Assembly: GCA_004552305.1 (NCBI GenBank)
Contig: SFOX01000006.1
Span: forward strand, 1-63,990
Reading direction: 5' to 3'
From: Subdoligranulum variabile
GTDB taxonomy: Bacteria > Bacillota > Clostridia > Oscillospirales > Ruminococcaceae
DNA: 63,990 nucleotides
Shown here: positions 21,651-31,140 of the stretch, in pieces
Numbering within the stretch: the stretch's first letter is position 1
How the letters are laid out: each line of letters starts with the position of its first letter
Notes under the pieces: model-generated
Database searches by the model: none
Told to the model about the DNA's origin: nothing
What the model saw: the letters and a program-made list of their open reading frames with translations, nothing else
Made by a program: the position numbers and the translations under genes

Positions 21651-24425
21651 TTACAGACCCAGAACGCTGGCGCAGCGCGGGCACAGACCGTTTTCGCCAA
21701 CGGAAGGCTCATACTTCCAGCAGCGCTGGCACTTGTCGCCTACCGCGTGTTGGGCAGCAGCACCAAGACCCTCAACCAGACCCTTGACGCCGCCCTCGCC
21801 CTCGACGAGGTCAACCTTGGAAACGATGAACAGGTCAGCCAGTTCATCCATGGGGATCGCATTCAGGAAGTCGTACAGCTCCTTGGAGCAGTACAGCGTC
21901 AGGCAAGCCTCCAGCGCGGAGCCGATGACCTTATCGGTGCGCGCCTGCTCCAGAACCTTCTTGACGTCGTCGCGGATCGCCATGATCTTGTCCCACTTGG
22001 CGGTGAACGCCTCATCGGCGCTGGGCTTGACCTCCGGCATCTGCTCAAAGACGACATAGTCCTTCATACCGGGCAGCTTGGGTACATAGCTCCAGATTTC
22101 CTGGCTGGTGAAGCACAGGATGGGGCTGAGCAGCTTGGTGAAGTCCACCAGGATCCGGTACAGTGCGCTCTGTGCGCAGCGGCGGGCATGGTCGTCGGCG
22201 CAGTACAGGCGATCCTTGATGACGTCCATATAGAAGTTGGACATATCAATGACGCAGAAGTTGTACAGCGCATGGTAGGCGCGGCTGAAATCGTAATGCT
22301 CGTAAGCATCGCGCAGGTTGGCGGTCAGCTTGTTGCAGGCTTCCAGCGCCCAGCGGTCGATCTCAAACAGCTGATCGTCCGCCACCATATCCTTGGCGGG
22401 GTCAAAGTCGTTGATGTTGCCCAACATAAAGCGCGCCGTGTTGCGCATCTTGCGGTAAGCCTCGCTCAGCTGGCGGAAAATTTCCTTGCCGGCGCGGACA
22501 TCGACGGTGTAGTCGCTGGAGGCGACCCACAGGCGGATGATATCGGCGCCGTAATCACGGATGATCTCGGCAGGCTCCATACCGTTGCCGGCAGATTTGT
22601 GCATCTGCTTGCCCTGTGCATCGACGACCCAGCCGTGGCACAGTACCTCACGGTACGGGGCAACGCCCTGCGTGGCAACGCTGGTCAGCAGGCTGGACTG
22701 GAACCAGCCGCGGAACTGGTCGGCACCTTCCATATACATATCAACGGGCCAGCGCAGCTCCGGGCGCTCGCGGCAGACAGCGCTCCAAGTGGAGCCGGAG
22801 TCAAACCAGACGTCCATGATATCGGGATCCTTCTCCCAGTCGGAGGCACCGCATTCGCAGACCTCGCCCTTGGGCATGATCTTGTTGGCATCGTACTTGT
22901 ACCAGGCATCGCTGCCCTCGCTGCGGAACAGATCAGACACCGCCTTGATGGAGGCATCGGTGATGTGGTACTTACCGCACTTCTTGCAGTAGAATACCGG
23001 GATGGGTACGCCCCATACGCGCTGACGGCTGATGCACCAGTCGCTGCGGTCGCGTACCATACCCGCCATACGGTCGTGACCCCAAGCGGGCTGCCACTTT
23101 ACGCTGTCGATGGCTTTGTAGACATCCTCCTTGAAGGCGTCGATGGAGCAGAACCACTGCTCGGTCGCGCGGAAGATGATGGGGTGATGGCAGCGCCAGC
23201 AATGCGGATACTGGTGGGTGATGTGCTGCACGCCCATCAGGTGACCGCTCTGCTTGATATGCTCCAGAATGACCTTGTTGGCTGCCCAGACCTTCAAGCC
23301 GGCAAACTCGGCACCGGCTTCCTCGGTCAGGCGACCTGCCTCATCAACAGGCACGACAACGGGCAGCTGGGGATAATGGTTGACGCAGACCTCAAAGTCC
23401 TCGACACCGTGACCGGGGGCGGTATGGACGCAGCCGGTGCCGCCTTCCAGCGTGACATGGTCGCCGAGAATCACCAGACCCGTGCGATCCAGGAAGGGGT
23501 GCTTGTACTCCATCAGCTCCAGCTCGCTGCCCAGAACGGTTTCGGGCAGAACCTCGTACTCGTCAATATGGCAGCTCTTCATGGTGGCTTCCACCAGACC
23601 GGCAGCCATAATATGGTACTCGTCGCCGATCTTGACGAAGGCGTACTCCAGGTTGGGGTTCAGGCAGGTGGCAACGTTGGCAGGCAGGGTCCAGGTGGTG
23701 GTGGTCCAGATGACGATCCATGCCTTTTCCAGCGGGATATTGTGCTTTGCCAGCACACCCTTGGCGTCGCCGGTCAGCTTAAAGCGGACATAGATAGAGT
23801 CGCACTCGTCCTCGGCGTACTCGATCTCCGCCTCTGCCAAGGCGGTGCGATCCTCGGGGCACCAGTAAACTGCTTTCATGCCCTTGTAGATGTAGCCCTT
23901 CTTTGCCATCTCGCCGAAAATCTCGACCTGACGTGCCTCAAATTCGGGGCGCAGGGTCAGGTAGGGGTTGGCGAAATCACCCTGCACGCCCAGACGCTGG
24001 AACTGCTCGTTCATAACGTCGATATGCTCGGTGGCAAACTCCTTGCAGATCTGGCGCAGCTCCAGCTTGGAAACGCCGGACTTCTTGTCGCCCAAAGAGC
24101 TGAGAGCCTTCAGCTCAATGGGCAGACCGTGGGTGTCGTAGCCGGGTACATACGGGGCTTGGAAGCCGGACATATTCTTGTAGCGAATGATAATGTCCTT
24201 GATGATCTTGTTCAGCGCCGTACCCATATGGATGTTGCCGTTGGCATACGGAGGACCGTCGTGCAGAATGTACTGGGGCTTGCCCTCGTTGTTCTTGATC
24301 ATCTGCTCGTAGACGTGGTTGTTCTGCCAGTCCTCCAGCATTTTGGGTTCTTTCTTGGGCAGACCGGCGCGCATTTCAAACGGGGTCTGCATCTTATGGA
24401 TGGTATCGTTGTAGTTCTGCGGCAA
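21651..24425 (-). CDS. ileS: Isoleucyl-tRNA synthetase
   Basis: A class I synthetase of about 924 residues. HIGH-like motif GNIHMGTALN (about residues 60-69), the CP1 editing domain with YVPGYDTHG and TAPGHG, the KMSKS-like motif KQMHKSAGNG (about 600) and a C-terminal zinc finger with CQRCW and CPRC. This is the bacterial type with KMSKS replaced by MHKSAG. I place the start at TTG 24425, 11 bases after AGAGGAG; another TTG at 24434 lies too near that site. It follows divIVA by 80 bases. There is no room for a T-box leader, so regulation is with the divIVA operon. Confidence 0.96.
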   Translation of the reverse strand: MPQNYNDTIHKMQTPFEMRAGLPKKEPKMLEDWQNNHVYEQMIKNNEGKPQYILHDGPPYANGNIHMGTALNKIIKDIIIRYKNMSGFQAPYVPGYDTHGLPIELKALSSLGDKKSGVSKLELRQICKEFATEHIDVMNEQFQRLGVQGDFANPYLTLRPEFEARQVEIFGEMAKKGYIYKGMKAVYWCPEDRTALAEAEIEYAEDECDSIYVRFKLTGDAKGVLAKHNIPLEKAWIVIWTTTTWTLPANVATCLNPNLEYAFVKIGDEYHIMAAGLVEATMKSCHIDEYEVLPETVLGSELELMEYKHPFLDRTGLVILGDHVTLEGGTGCVHTAPGHGVEDFEVCVNHYPQLPVVVPVDEAGRLTEEAGAEFAGLKVWAANKVILEHIKQSGHLMGVQHITHQYPHCWRCHHPIIFRATEQWFCSIDAFKEDVYKAIDSVKWQPAWGHDRMAGMVRDRSDWCISRQRVWGVPIPVFYCKKCGKYHITDASIKAVSDLFRSEGSDAWYKYDANKIMPKGEVCECGASDWEKDPDIMDVWFDSGSTWSAVCRERPELRWPVDMYMEGADQFRGWFQSSLLTSVATQGVAPYREVLCHGWVVDAQGKQMHKSAGNGMEPAEIIRDYGADIIRLWVASSDYTVDVRAGKEIFRQLSEAYRKMRNTARFMLGNINDFDPAKDMVADDQLFEIDRWALEACNKLTANLRDAYEHYDFSRAYHALYNFCVIDMSNFYMDVIKDRLYCADDHARRCAQSALYRILVDFTKLLSPILCFTSQEIWSYVPKLPGMKDYVVFEQMPEVKPSADEAFTAKWDKIMAIRDDVKKVLEQARTDKVIGSALEACLTLYCSKELYDFLNAIPMDELADLFIVSKVDLVEGEGGVKGLVEGLGAAAQHAVGDKCQRCWKYEPSVGENGLCPRCASVLGL

Positions 24426-24505
24426 AGTTTCCAACTCTCCTCTATTGTAAGTTTCGGGGCGGTAAACCCTGTATTTATATGCTTATCTTGCAGCTGACGG
24501 GAACA

Positions 24506-25450
24506 TCAGCTATCAAAGTCAACGCCTTCAAAGTTATCAAACGCCGGGGAATTCAGCTCGCCCTGCGGCTGGGCAGCGGCTGCCGTGCTGCGGGTGGTCT
24601 TGCGGGGGGCGCGGCGCGGCGCGGACTTGCGGGGCTTGCGCGCCGGGGCGGCAGGCTGAGCGTCGTCGTCCGCATACAGCCCGGACACCGCCTGAAAACG
24701 GTTGTCCTGCGCCACATCCCCGGGAATCTCCGGGTGGCTGTCAATGGCAAACTCCACGGTATCGACCTTTTCGCTGTCGGCGGCAGGCTGGACAGGCTCG
24801 ACCGGCTCATAGTAAGCCTGGGCGGGCTCGGCGGCGACCGGCTCCGGCGCGACCTCCGGCTGCGGCACGGGCTGCGGCTCCGGCTCCACCTGTGCGGTGT
24901 AGACCGGCTCCGGGGCAGGCTCGGCGGCAGGTGCCGGGGCTACGGGCGGTTCAGTGGGCTGCGGCTCGGCGGCAGGTGCCGGGGCAGGCTCGGCAGCGGC
25001 GGGGGTGTAATCGGGCAGCTTGCTGATGAGGTTGATGTGCTTGCGGTACATATCCATCAAGCCGCGCTTGAAGCTGTCGGCCTCGCTTTTTAAGGTGATG
25101 ACCTCCTGACGTGCCAGCTCAACATCATCCTTGGCGCGCTGCTCACGATCCTCCGCCTTGATGTTCGCCTCGCGCAGGATCTCTGCCGCCTTCTGCTTTG
25201 CCTCGCGGATCACGTTTTCGCCCAAGCGCTGGGCGTTGATCATCGTGGTGCGCAGGGTATCCTCCTCGGCACGGTACTGGTCAATGCGCTGCGCCAGCAC
25301 CAGCAGCTTTTTTTGCAGCTCATCGTTTTGTGCCGACAAAGCATCCATGCTTTCCGCCACCTGCTTCAGATAGTCATCCACATCCTCGCAGCGGTAGCCG
25401 CGCATACATTTGTCAAACATAACGCGGCGGACATCCTCAGAAGTAATCAT
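24506..25450 (-). CDS. divIVA: DivIVA domain cell-division protein
   Basis: A 314-residue coiled-coil protein binding curved membrane at poles or septa. The N-terminal lipid-binding DivIVA domain starts MITSEDVRRVMFDKCMRGY and continues with EDVDDYL (about 22-28). A long coiled coil covers about residues 30-140. A Pro/Glu/Ala-rich linker (about 150-230, repeated EPAPAPAAEP-type units) precedes a basic tail KPRKSAPRRAPRKTT. That extended low-complexity tail is longer than in Bacillus DivIVA (164 residues). AGGAGG precedes ATG 25450. Order ylmH-divIVA-ileS is conserved. Confidence 0.93.
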   Translation of the reverse strand: MITSEDVRRVMFDKCMRGYRCEDVDDYLKQVAESMDALSAQNDELQKKLLVLAQRIDQYRAEEDTLRTTMINAQRLGENVIREAKQKAAEILREANIKAEDREQRAKDDVELARQEVITLKSEADSFKRGLMDMYRKHINLISKLPDYTPAAAEPAPAPAAEPQPTEPPVAPAPAAEPAPEPVYTAQVEPEPQPVPQPEVAPEPVAAEPAQAYYEPVEPVQPAADSEKVDTVEFAIDSHPEIPGDVAQDNRFQAVSGLYADDDAQPAAPARKPRKSAPRRAPRKTTRSTAAAAQPQGELNSPAFDNFEGVDFDS

Positions 25451-25506
25451 AATTTCCTCCTGTTTACGGGCGCAGCCCGAAATTTACCCGCTCCGGCGCG
25501 GGCGCA

Positions 25507-26310
25507 TCAGTATTGGAAATAGCAAATAAATTGGCGATCCTTGCGGCTTTTTCCGCCGATGGACTGCAGGCGAAAGCGCCCTACCCCGCGCACGGTAAAG
25601 ATATCACGGGCGTAGGCAGTTTCGTGGGCGGTGCGCAGCGGCAGATGGTTGATTTCCACCCGCCCTGCGGCGATGTACTCAGCAGCCTTGGTGCGTGAGG
25701 TGTGCATCATCGCCGCCAGCACGGCATCCGCGCGCAGGGACGGCACCGTAGCCTCGTGCAGCTCACGCACAACGCCCGCGCTCAAATCAGGCGGCAGGGC
25801 ATCGCACAGCTCGGCTTTTACCGTGGCACGACCTGCGCCGGTCAGCTCGGCGGCAATAAACTCCGCCTTGTCCTGCAGGACAAGGGCATAAAACACACCC
25901 GGAGCATCCGGCTGCTGCAAGAGGTCTCCCAGGCAGGCACGATCCAGCCCCAAGCCCAGAATGGCACCGAGGTAATCCCGATGCGTGGGGGCGGCATCGC
26001 CGAAGGCGGTGAATTTCAGCACCGACAGCGGTTCTTCCTGCCAGGAATCCGGCGGCTCTATGCACAAAACCTTGCGTTCGGCATCGGGATAGCCGCCCCA
26101 GAACCGGGTGCAGGTGCATCCCGCGCGGCTGCAGGCGGCGCTTGCCAGAACCTGCTCACGATCCGAAAGAAAGCCGGTATACCGGGGAATTTCCCGTTCC
26201 TGCGCGACGCGGCAAAGCTCCTCCACACGGCGCATCAGGCGGCGTTCGTCATCGTTTTGCGGCGGGATGAACCCGCGCACCGCCGTTTGCGGATCAGAAG
26301 AATACGCCAT
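25507..26310 (-). CDS. ylmH: YlmH-family S4-domain RNA-binding protein
   Basis: A 267-residue protein with the YlmH N-terminal domain (including LSDREQVLASAA and GGYPDAERKVLCIEP) and a C-terminal S4 domain (about 185-250, SLRADAVLAAMMHTSRTKAAEYIAAGRVEINH). Bacillus YlmH rescues stalled large ribosomal subunits and lies in the sepF-divIVA cluster, as here. It overlaps sepF by 17 bases. GGAGA in the sepF end precedes ATG 26310. Confidence 0.9.
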   Translation of the reverse strand: MAYSSDPQTAVRGFIPPQNDDERRLMRRVEELCRVAQEREIPRYTGFLSDREQVLASAACSRAGCTCTRFWGGYPDAERKVLCIEPPDSWQEEPLSVLKFTAFGDAAPTHRDYLGAILGLGLDRACLGDLLQQPDAPGVFYALVLQDKAEFIAAELTGAGRATVKAELCDALPPDLSAGVVRELHEATVPSLRADAVLAAMMHTSRTKAAEYIAAGRVEINHLPLRTAHETAYARDIFTVRGVGRFRLQSIGGKSRKDRQFICYFQY

Positions 26311-26743
26311 TGTTCTCCAGCTCGTCGATCAGATCCCCCATCAAATCGACGTTATAGGGGGTAATGATAAAGGTGCTGGTCGCCACACGCTTGATCTGCC
26401 CGTTGTTGGCATACGCCACGCCGGACAAGAAGTCGATCAGACGGCGGGACACCTCTTTGCTGGTGGATTCCAGATTCAGCACGACCGTGTGCTTTGCATT
26501 GAGCTGATCGGCAATGGTAGAAGCATCCTCAAAGCGTTCCGGCTTGACCAGTACGACCTGCAGCTGCGTGGTGGCGTTGATGTTGACCACCTTGTTGCTG
26601 TGCTGCTTTGCCTCCCGCTGGTCATATTCCGCCGCGGCAGCGCCCTGTCCGCCGGGGAAAATTTCATCCTCGGTATCATCTACATAGGAATCGGCTTCCG
26701 AGTCAATGCCAAGCTTACTTCTCAAATTGTCGAACATAGACAT
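26294..26743 (-). CDS. sepF: Cell division protein SepF
   Basis: A 149-residue FtsZ-binding protein anchoring the Z ring. The N-terminal amphipathic helix (MSMFDNLRSKLGI) should bind membrane. A variable acidic linker with DDTEDEIFPGG follows, and the SepF core (about 60-145) has VKPERFEDASTIADQL and LNLESTSKEVSRRLIDFLSG. AAAGGAGA precedes ATG 26743, and a near-perfect SigA promoter is at 26819-26847, so sepF heads this operon. Confidence 0.95.
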   Translation of the reverse strand: MSMFDNLRSKLGIDSEADSYVDDTEDEIFPGGQGAAAAEYDQREAKQHSNKVVNINATTQLQVVLVKPERFEDASTIADQLNAKHTVVLNLESTSKEVSRRLIDFLSGVAYANNGQIKRVATSTFIITPYNVDLMGDLIDELENNGVFF

Positions 26744-26818
26744 AGTGGGTTTCTCCTTTGGGGCTGCGCGGCACGGTCTTTCGGCTGCCGCGCAGGATTA
26801 CAGCAATATACACTAAAT

Positions 26819-26847
26819 ATTATCTGCTTTTTTTGCAAGAATGTCAA
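26819..26847 (-). promoter_or_regulatory. Strong SigA promoter of the sepF-divIVA-ileS operon
   Basis: On the minus strand the consensus TTGACA (26842-26847), 17 bp and GATAAT (26819-26824). Confidence 0.85.
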
Positions 26848-26853
26848 TAGAAG

Positions 26854-26892
26854 CACGGCAAAAAGCTCACAAAATACGCGCTTTTTGCCGTG
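26854..26892 (-). terminator. Hairpin after the HlyD-like gene
   Basis: CACGGCAAAAAGC pairs with GCTTTTTGCCGTG (26854-26866 and 26880-26892), just upstream of the sepF promoter. The following T-tract is poor, so the terminator assignment is moderate. Confidence 0.55.
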
Positions 26893-26909
26893 GGCTGCAG
26901 GATGACACT

Positions 26910-28136
26910 TTAAATCAGCTTGCCGTCCTGCAGGTTTTTGCCCTGCACGATGATCTCATCGTACAGGCGCACCTCATTGTCGGTGCCGAGCTGGCCGTCC
27001 GCCGGGATCAAAATATAATTTTCGTCCTCGTACAGGATGGTGATTTTTAAGAACCTTTGCAGGTTGCCGTATTTTACATAGACACCGCGGTTGCCCTCCA
27101 CGATATGCAGCGCCGCCTTGTCCAGCCGGATGCCCTCATAGGTTTTTAAGTCAATGCGGGCGGTTTCTATGCCAAGGCTCAGGATATCAGCGTTCACGGT
27201 CTGGCACTCCAGCACCAGCTTGGCAAGCCCGGTTTCTTTATCCGGTGTCAGCTCCTTCACGGTGGCGCTCAGCGGGGTGTTCTGCTTGCCCGGTATGCTG
27301 ATGCCCACCGTGCCGACATCCTGAAACCGTGCGGCGGTTTCGGCATCGCAGACGGTGTAAAACAGCCAGCCGAAGCCGGTGGCGATCTGCCCCGCGCAGT
27401 CGGTGGTATCAGCGGCGGGCAGCCCGTTTGTCAGAATTTGCTGCAAGGCGGCGGCATCGGCATCCGCCAGTGCCGCCCCGTCCACTGCGACGGTGGGCAT
27501 GGCGTCCGTGCCGGTAAAGTAGCCGTTGGTGGTGGCCTTGACGGTTTGCAGCATGTCAAGCTTTGCCTTGACCTCGTCATATTCCTGCTGCAGCGCCGCA
27601 ATGGTACTGTCAAAGCCGCTGACCTGCCCCGTGCTGACCTGCAGACGGTTCTGCGCCTGCAAGAATTCATCCTCGGCATCGGTGATGCCGCTGTACTGGG
27701 CGGTGTCCAGCTTATCCAGCAAGTTGTACAACGCCTGCCGCGTCTGGTTGGTCAGAACCGACAAATCGCTGCCGGTGGAATTCTGGGACTTGGTCAGCAG
27801 GTTGATGGTGCGGTGCAGCCTGTCCAGCCGCTCACGCAAAAGCCCTTGGGAGCTTTCGGTGTAGCATTCTGCCACAACGGTGCCGTTTGTCACGCGCTCC
27901 CCGTCCGACACAAGATATCCTAAATCCCCGCTGCCCTGCACCTTTACTGTGTCAAAATAGACGACTCCCTGCAGGGAAACGCTGTCCGACATAGTGTAGC
28001 GGATGGCGGTTTCGGTTTTGTAGGACTGGTTGAAAATCACATAAAACTGCACCGCAAGGTACAGCGTAACAATGGCGAGCAGCGCCACACCCGCAATTTG
28101 CAGCATTCTGCGGGCGGTATTCTTATTTTGGGGCAT
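26910..28136 (-). CDS. HlyD-like membrane-anchored adaptor protein
   Basis: A 408-residue protein with an N-terminal membrane anchor (about residues 12-33, LQIAGVALLAIVTLYLAVQF), a beta-rich lipoyl-like start (VSLQGVVYFDTVKV and LVSDGERVTNGTVVAECY), a helical stretch with heptads (about 100-200) and a beta-rich end containing KAALHIVEGNRGVYVKYGN. This matches Clostridial proteins labelled HlyD-family adaptors near sepF. No transporter is adjacent, so an export role is unproved. It is last in the miaB-to-miaA operon, 21 bases after miaA. Confidence 0.65.
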   Translation of the reverse strand: MPQNKNTARRMLQIAGVALLAIVTLYLAVQFYVIFNQSYKTETAIRYTMSDSVSLQGVVYFDTVKVQGSGDLGYLVSDGERVTNGTVVAECYTESSQGLLRERLDRLHRTINLLTKSQNSTGSDLSVLTNQTRQALYNLLDKLDTAQYSGITDAEDEFLQAQNRLQVSTGQVSGFDSTIAALQQEYDEVKAKLDMLQTVKATTNGYFTGTDAMPTVAVDGAALADADAAALQQILTNGLPAADTTDCAGQIATGFGWLFYTVCDAETAARFQDVGTVGISIPGKQNTPLSATVKELTPDKETGLAKLVLECQTVNADILSLGIETARIDLKTYEGIRLDKAALHIVEGNRGVYVKYGNLQRFLKITILYEDENYILIPADGQLGTDNEVRLYDEIIVQGKNLQDGKLI

Positions 28137-28157
28137 AGCGCACTCCCCCTTTCCCGG

Positions 28158-29102
28158 TTAATTTTGCAGAAATTGCCGCACCAGCTCGGCGGCACGCGGT
28201 GCGGGCGGTTCCTCGTCCACATACAGCCACACGCCGTTTGCCTGGTGCCTGAACCACGTCAATTGACGTTTTGCATAGTTGCGGGTCGCCTGTTTCAGGC
28301 GGTTTGCACAATCATTCAAGGGCATTTCCCCCGCAAAATACGGGAAGAACTCCTTATAGCCGATTGCCTGTGCCGCCGTACGGTAGGTTTCGCGGTTGTC
28401 GTAAACCAGCTTTGCCTCCTCCAGCACGCCGTTTTGCAGCATACTGTCCACGCGGCGGTCGATGCGGCGGTATAACTCCGCCCGGTCGCGGCAGGTCAGG
28501 CAGATGCACAGCGAACGGTACGGCGGCTCCGCCGCCAATGCCGCGCGCTGCTGCTCGCTCATACGGCGCCCGGTGGCTTCAAACAGCTCCAGTGCGCGGA
28601 TGACGCGGGGCAGGTTGTTGGGGTGCAGCTTTTCGGCATAAGCCGGGTCAATTTGCTGCAGACGCGCATACAGGGCAGCACTTCCCTGCTCGTCCGCCTC
28701 GGTCTGCAGCCGTGCGCGGATGGCGGGGTCGGTTTTTTCGGGCGCAAAGGCGGTACCCTTCATCAGGCTGGTAATGTACAGCCCGGTGCCGCCGGTGACG
28801 ATGGGCAGCTTGCCCGCGCTGTTCAGCTGTTCGATCAGCGGTGCCGCAGCGGCGGTAAAATCCGCCACGCTGTAGGGTGCTTCGGGCGGCAGAAAGTCCA
28901 TCAGATGGTGGGGTATGCCCTGCCGCTCCTCGGCAGTGGGCTTGGCGGTACCGATGTCCAGCCCGCGGTAAATCTGCATGGAATCAGCATTGACGACCTC
29001 GCCGCCGAATTCCTTTGCCAAGGCAACCGACAGTGCCGTCTTGCCTGTGGCGGTCGGTCCGCCGATGGCTACCATACGGGGCAAATTACACAAGTCTGCC
29101 AA
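28158..29102 (-). CDS. miaA: tRNA dimethylallyltransferase
   Basis: A 314-residue enzyme adding the isopentenyl group to A37 of tRNAs reading UNN codons. P-loop GGPTATGKTALS (about residues 14-25), ADSMQIYRGLDIGTAKP, HHLMDF and GGTGLYI are typical. It overlaps the mutL end by 17 bases. The longest frame starts with TTG 29102; ATG 29075 (MVAIGGPTATG) is also possible. The product is the substrate for MiaB, encoded first in the same operon. Confidence 0.94.
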   Translation of the reverse strand: MADLCNLPRMVAIGGPTATGKTALSVALAKEFGGEVVNADSMQIYRGLDIGTAKPTAEERQGIPHHLMDFLPPEAPYSVADFTAAAAPLIEQLNSAGKLPIVTGGTGLYITSLMKGTAFAPEKTDPAIRARLQTEADEQGSAALYARLQQIDPAYAEKLHPNNLPRVIRALELFEATGRRMSEQQRAALAAEPPYRSLCICLTCRDRAELYRRIDRRVDSMLQNGVLEEAKLVYDNRETYRTAAQAIGYKEFFPYFAGEMPLNDCANRLKQATRNYAKRQLTWFRHQANGVWLYVDEEPPAPRAAELVRQFLQN

Positions 29103-31125
29103 ACTGTTTTTCCAGCTCCTTCCGGGTCAGCTTCAGCACGCAGGGGCGTCCGTGGGGGCAGAACGGCGGCACCGTTCCGTCCATAATTTTCTGCGCCAGT
29201 GCCAGCATTTCGGCGCTGCCGGTGCGGTCGCCCGCCTTGATGGCAGCGCGGCAGGCAATCGAATGCAGCACCCACTCGGTCTTTTCGCGCAGGGCGTCGC
29301 GTCCGCCCTCTGCCAGATGCGCTGCCAGCTCGACCAGCATATCCTCGACATCGTCGACCGCAACATCGGCAGGTACGGCGCGTACCACCACGGTGGCACC
29401 GCCGAAATCCTCGACCTCAATGCCGGCATCCGCCAAAAGTTCGGTGTTTTGCAGCACCGCCAGCTTTTCGGCAGCCGTCAGGTTGACCTGCACGGGTACC
29501 AGCAGCATCTGCGCCGCCACGCTGCCGTAGTCCTTGGCGAGCTTTTCAAACAGGATGCGCTCGTGCGCGGCGTGCTTGTCGATCAGGCACAGCTCGCCGC
29601 CGCGTTCGGTGATGATGTAGGTCTTAAAGACCTCGCCCACAAGGCGCAGCTCCTCGGTCGCCGGGGGCGGGGTCAGCGTTGTCTGCTCTGCCTGCGGCAG
29701 GGCACTCAGCGCAGTCTGCTCGGGTTCGGGCTGCGGCTGCGGCTCCGGCATAGCTTCCGCCGGGACGCACTGCTGCGGGGCGGACGTTTTTTCCGGTTCG
29801 GGGATATCCGGCAGGATGTCCAGCACCGACTCCTCCCCCGTCATCGACGCCAGCGGTGCCAAGGGCGTGACGGTGCGGGGCGGCACCTGATAGACCGGCT
29901 TTTCGCTTTCGACGGTCAGGGTCGCGGCAGCGCCCGGCAGCTTACGCGCCGGGATGTCCTTGACCAACCCCGCCATGGCGCGGTACTCGGCGGCAGATAC
30001 CGTCTTGAATCCGCCCGCTCCCGGCACAGGGTGCGCCGTCGGGGGCGGTGCGGCAGGCGCCGTTGTCGGCGGGGTCGGCGGGGTCTTGATTTCTTCGGGG
30101 GCGGTATACCCCATCTCAAAGCGGCACTCGCCGCTGCCCGGCGTTGCCAGAGCGCCGCGCACGGCACGATACACCGCATCAAAGACGTCGCTTTCTCTTG
30201 CAAAGCGAATTTCCGTCTTGGCGGGGTGTACGTTGACATCCACCAAGTCAGCGGGCATCGTGAGCATCAGCACACCGCCGGGGAACTTGCCCTGCATAAC
30301 AGTACCCTTGTAGGCGTTTTCGAGCGCTGCCATCATCGTGCGGTTTTTGACATAGCGTCCGTTTACAAAAAAGTGCTGCGCACCGCGGCTGGCACGGCAG
30401 GCGCGCGGCGGCGTGACAAGCCCCGTTACACGGTACAACTCGTCCCCGCCGTCCACATCCAGCAGGTCGCGGGCAAATTCCCGCCCCAGCACCGCGTACA
30501 CGGCGCTGCGCAGGCTGCCGTCACCGGGGGTGATGAACTGCTGCTTGCCGTCCTTGGCAAAGCGGAAGCTGATTTCCGGGTGGGAGAGTGCCGCGTGCAG
30601 CACGGTTTCGGAAACAAAGGTACCCTCGCTGGCATCCTTTTTGAGGAACTTCATCCGCGCCGGGGTGTTGTAAAACAGGTCGTTGACCGTAATGGTCGTG
30701 CCCACACCGCGCGCGCCCGGCTCGATTCCCTGCTCCTCCCCGCCAGCAATGCGGTAGACACAGGCAAACTCGTCGTTTTCAGTGCGGGTCACGACCTCCA
30801 CACGCGCTACGCTTGCAATGGAGGCCAGTGCCTCCCCGCGAAAGCCCAGCGTGTGGATATGCCCCAGATCGTCTGCCGTGGCAATTTTGCTGGTTGCATG
30901 GCGGATAAACGCCTTGTCAATGTACTGCGGTTCGATGCCGCTGCCGTTATCCACGATCTGCAGCTGACGTATGCCGCCGCGCTCAATGGAAAGGCTGATC
31001 TGCGTTGCCCCGGCGTCGATGGAGTTTTCCAGCAATTCCTTTGCCACCGAAGCCGGGCGCTCTACGACCTCGCCCGCAGCGATCAGTTCTGCCGTATGCT
31101 TGTCCAGCACACGAATTTCCGCCAT
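29086..31125 (-). CDS. mutL: DNA mismatch repair protein MutL (endonuclease-type)
   Basis: A 679-residue GHKL ATPase with ELLENSIDAGA, DNGSGIEP, TSKIATADD and GFRGEAL near the N-terminus, a Pro-rich linker (about 330-480) and a C-terminal dimerisation domain. DKHAAHERILFE in that domain is the metal-binding endonuclease motif (usually DQHAxxERxxxE), and CPHGRP near the end is also conserved. So this MutL should nick DNA itself, consistent with the absence of MutH. I start at ATG 31125 with GGCAGGTG before it; a GTG at 31134 is the longest option. Confidence 0.95.
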   Translation of the reverse strand: MAEIRVLDKHTAELIAAGEVVERPASVAKELLENSIDAGATQISLSIERGGIRQLQIVDNGSGIEPQYIDKAFIRHATSKIATADDLGHIHTLGFRGEALASIASVARVEVVTRTENDEFACVYRIAGGEEQGIEPGARGVGTTITVNDLFYNTPARMKFLKKDASEGTFVSETVLHAALSHPEISFRFAKDGKQQFITPGDGSLRSAVYAVLGREFARDLLDVDGGDELYRVTGLVTPPRACRASRGAQHFFVNGRYVKNRTMMAALENAYKGTVMQGKFPGGVLMLTMPADLVDVNVHPAKTEIRFARESDVFDAVYRAVRGALATPGSGECRFEMGYTAPEEIKTPPTPPTTAPAAPPPTAHPVPGAGGFKTVSAAEYRAMAGLVKDIPARKLPGAAATLTVESEKPVYQVPPRTVTPLAPLASMTGEESVLDILPDIPEPEKTSAPQQCVPAEAMPEPQPQPEPEQTALSALPQAEQTTLTPPPATEELRLVGEVFKTYIITERGGELCLIDKHAAHERILFEKLAKDYGSVAAQMLLVPVQVNLTAAEKLAVLQNTELLADAGIEVEDFGGATVVVRAVPADVAVDDVEDMLVELAAHLAEGGRDALREKTEWVLHSIACRAAIKAGDRTGSAEMLALAQKIMDGTVPPFCPHGRPCVLKLTRKELEKQFGRLV

Positions 31126-31140
31126 GAGATTCACCTGCCT

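Noticed and set aside
24435..24505. T-box leader before ileS
   Set aside because: Only about 70 bases separate divIVA from ileS and neither a T-box sequence nor an antiterminator is present.
24780..25000. Frameshift or assembly error in divIVA suggested by low-complexity sequence
   Set aside because: The Pro/Glu-rich region keeps one frame to a basic tail and normal stop, as in extended DivIVA proteins.
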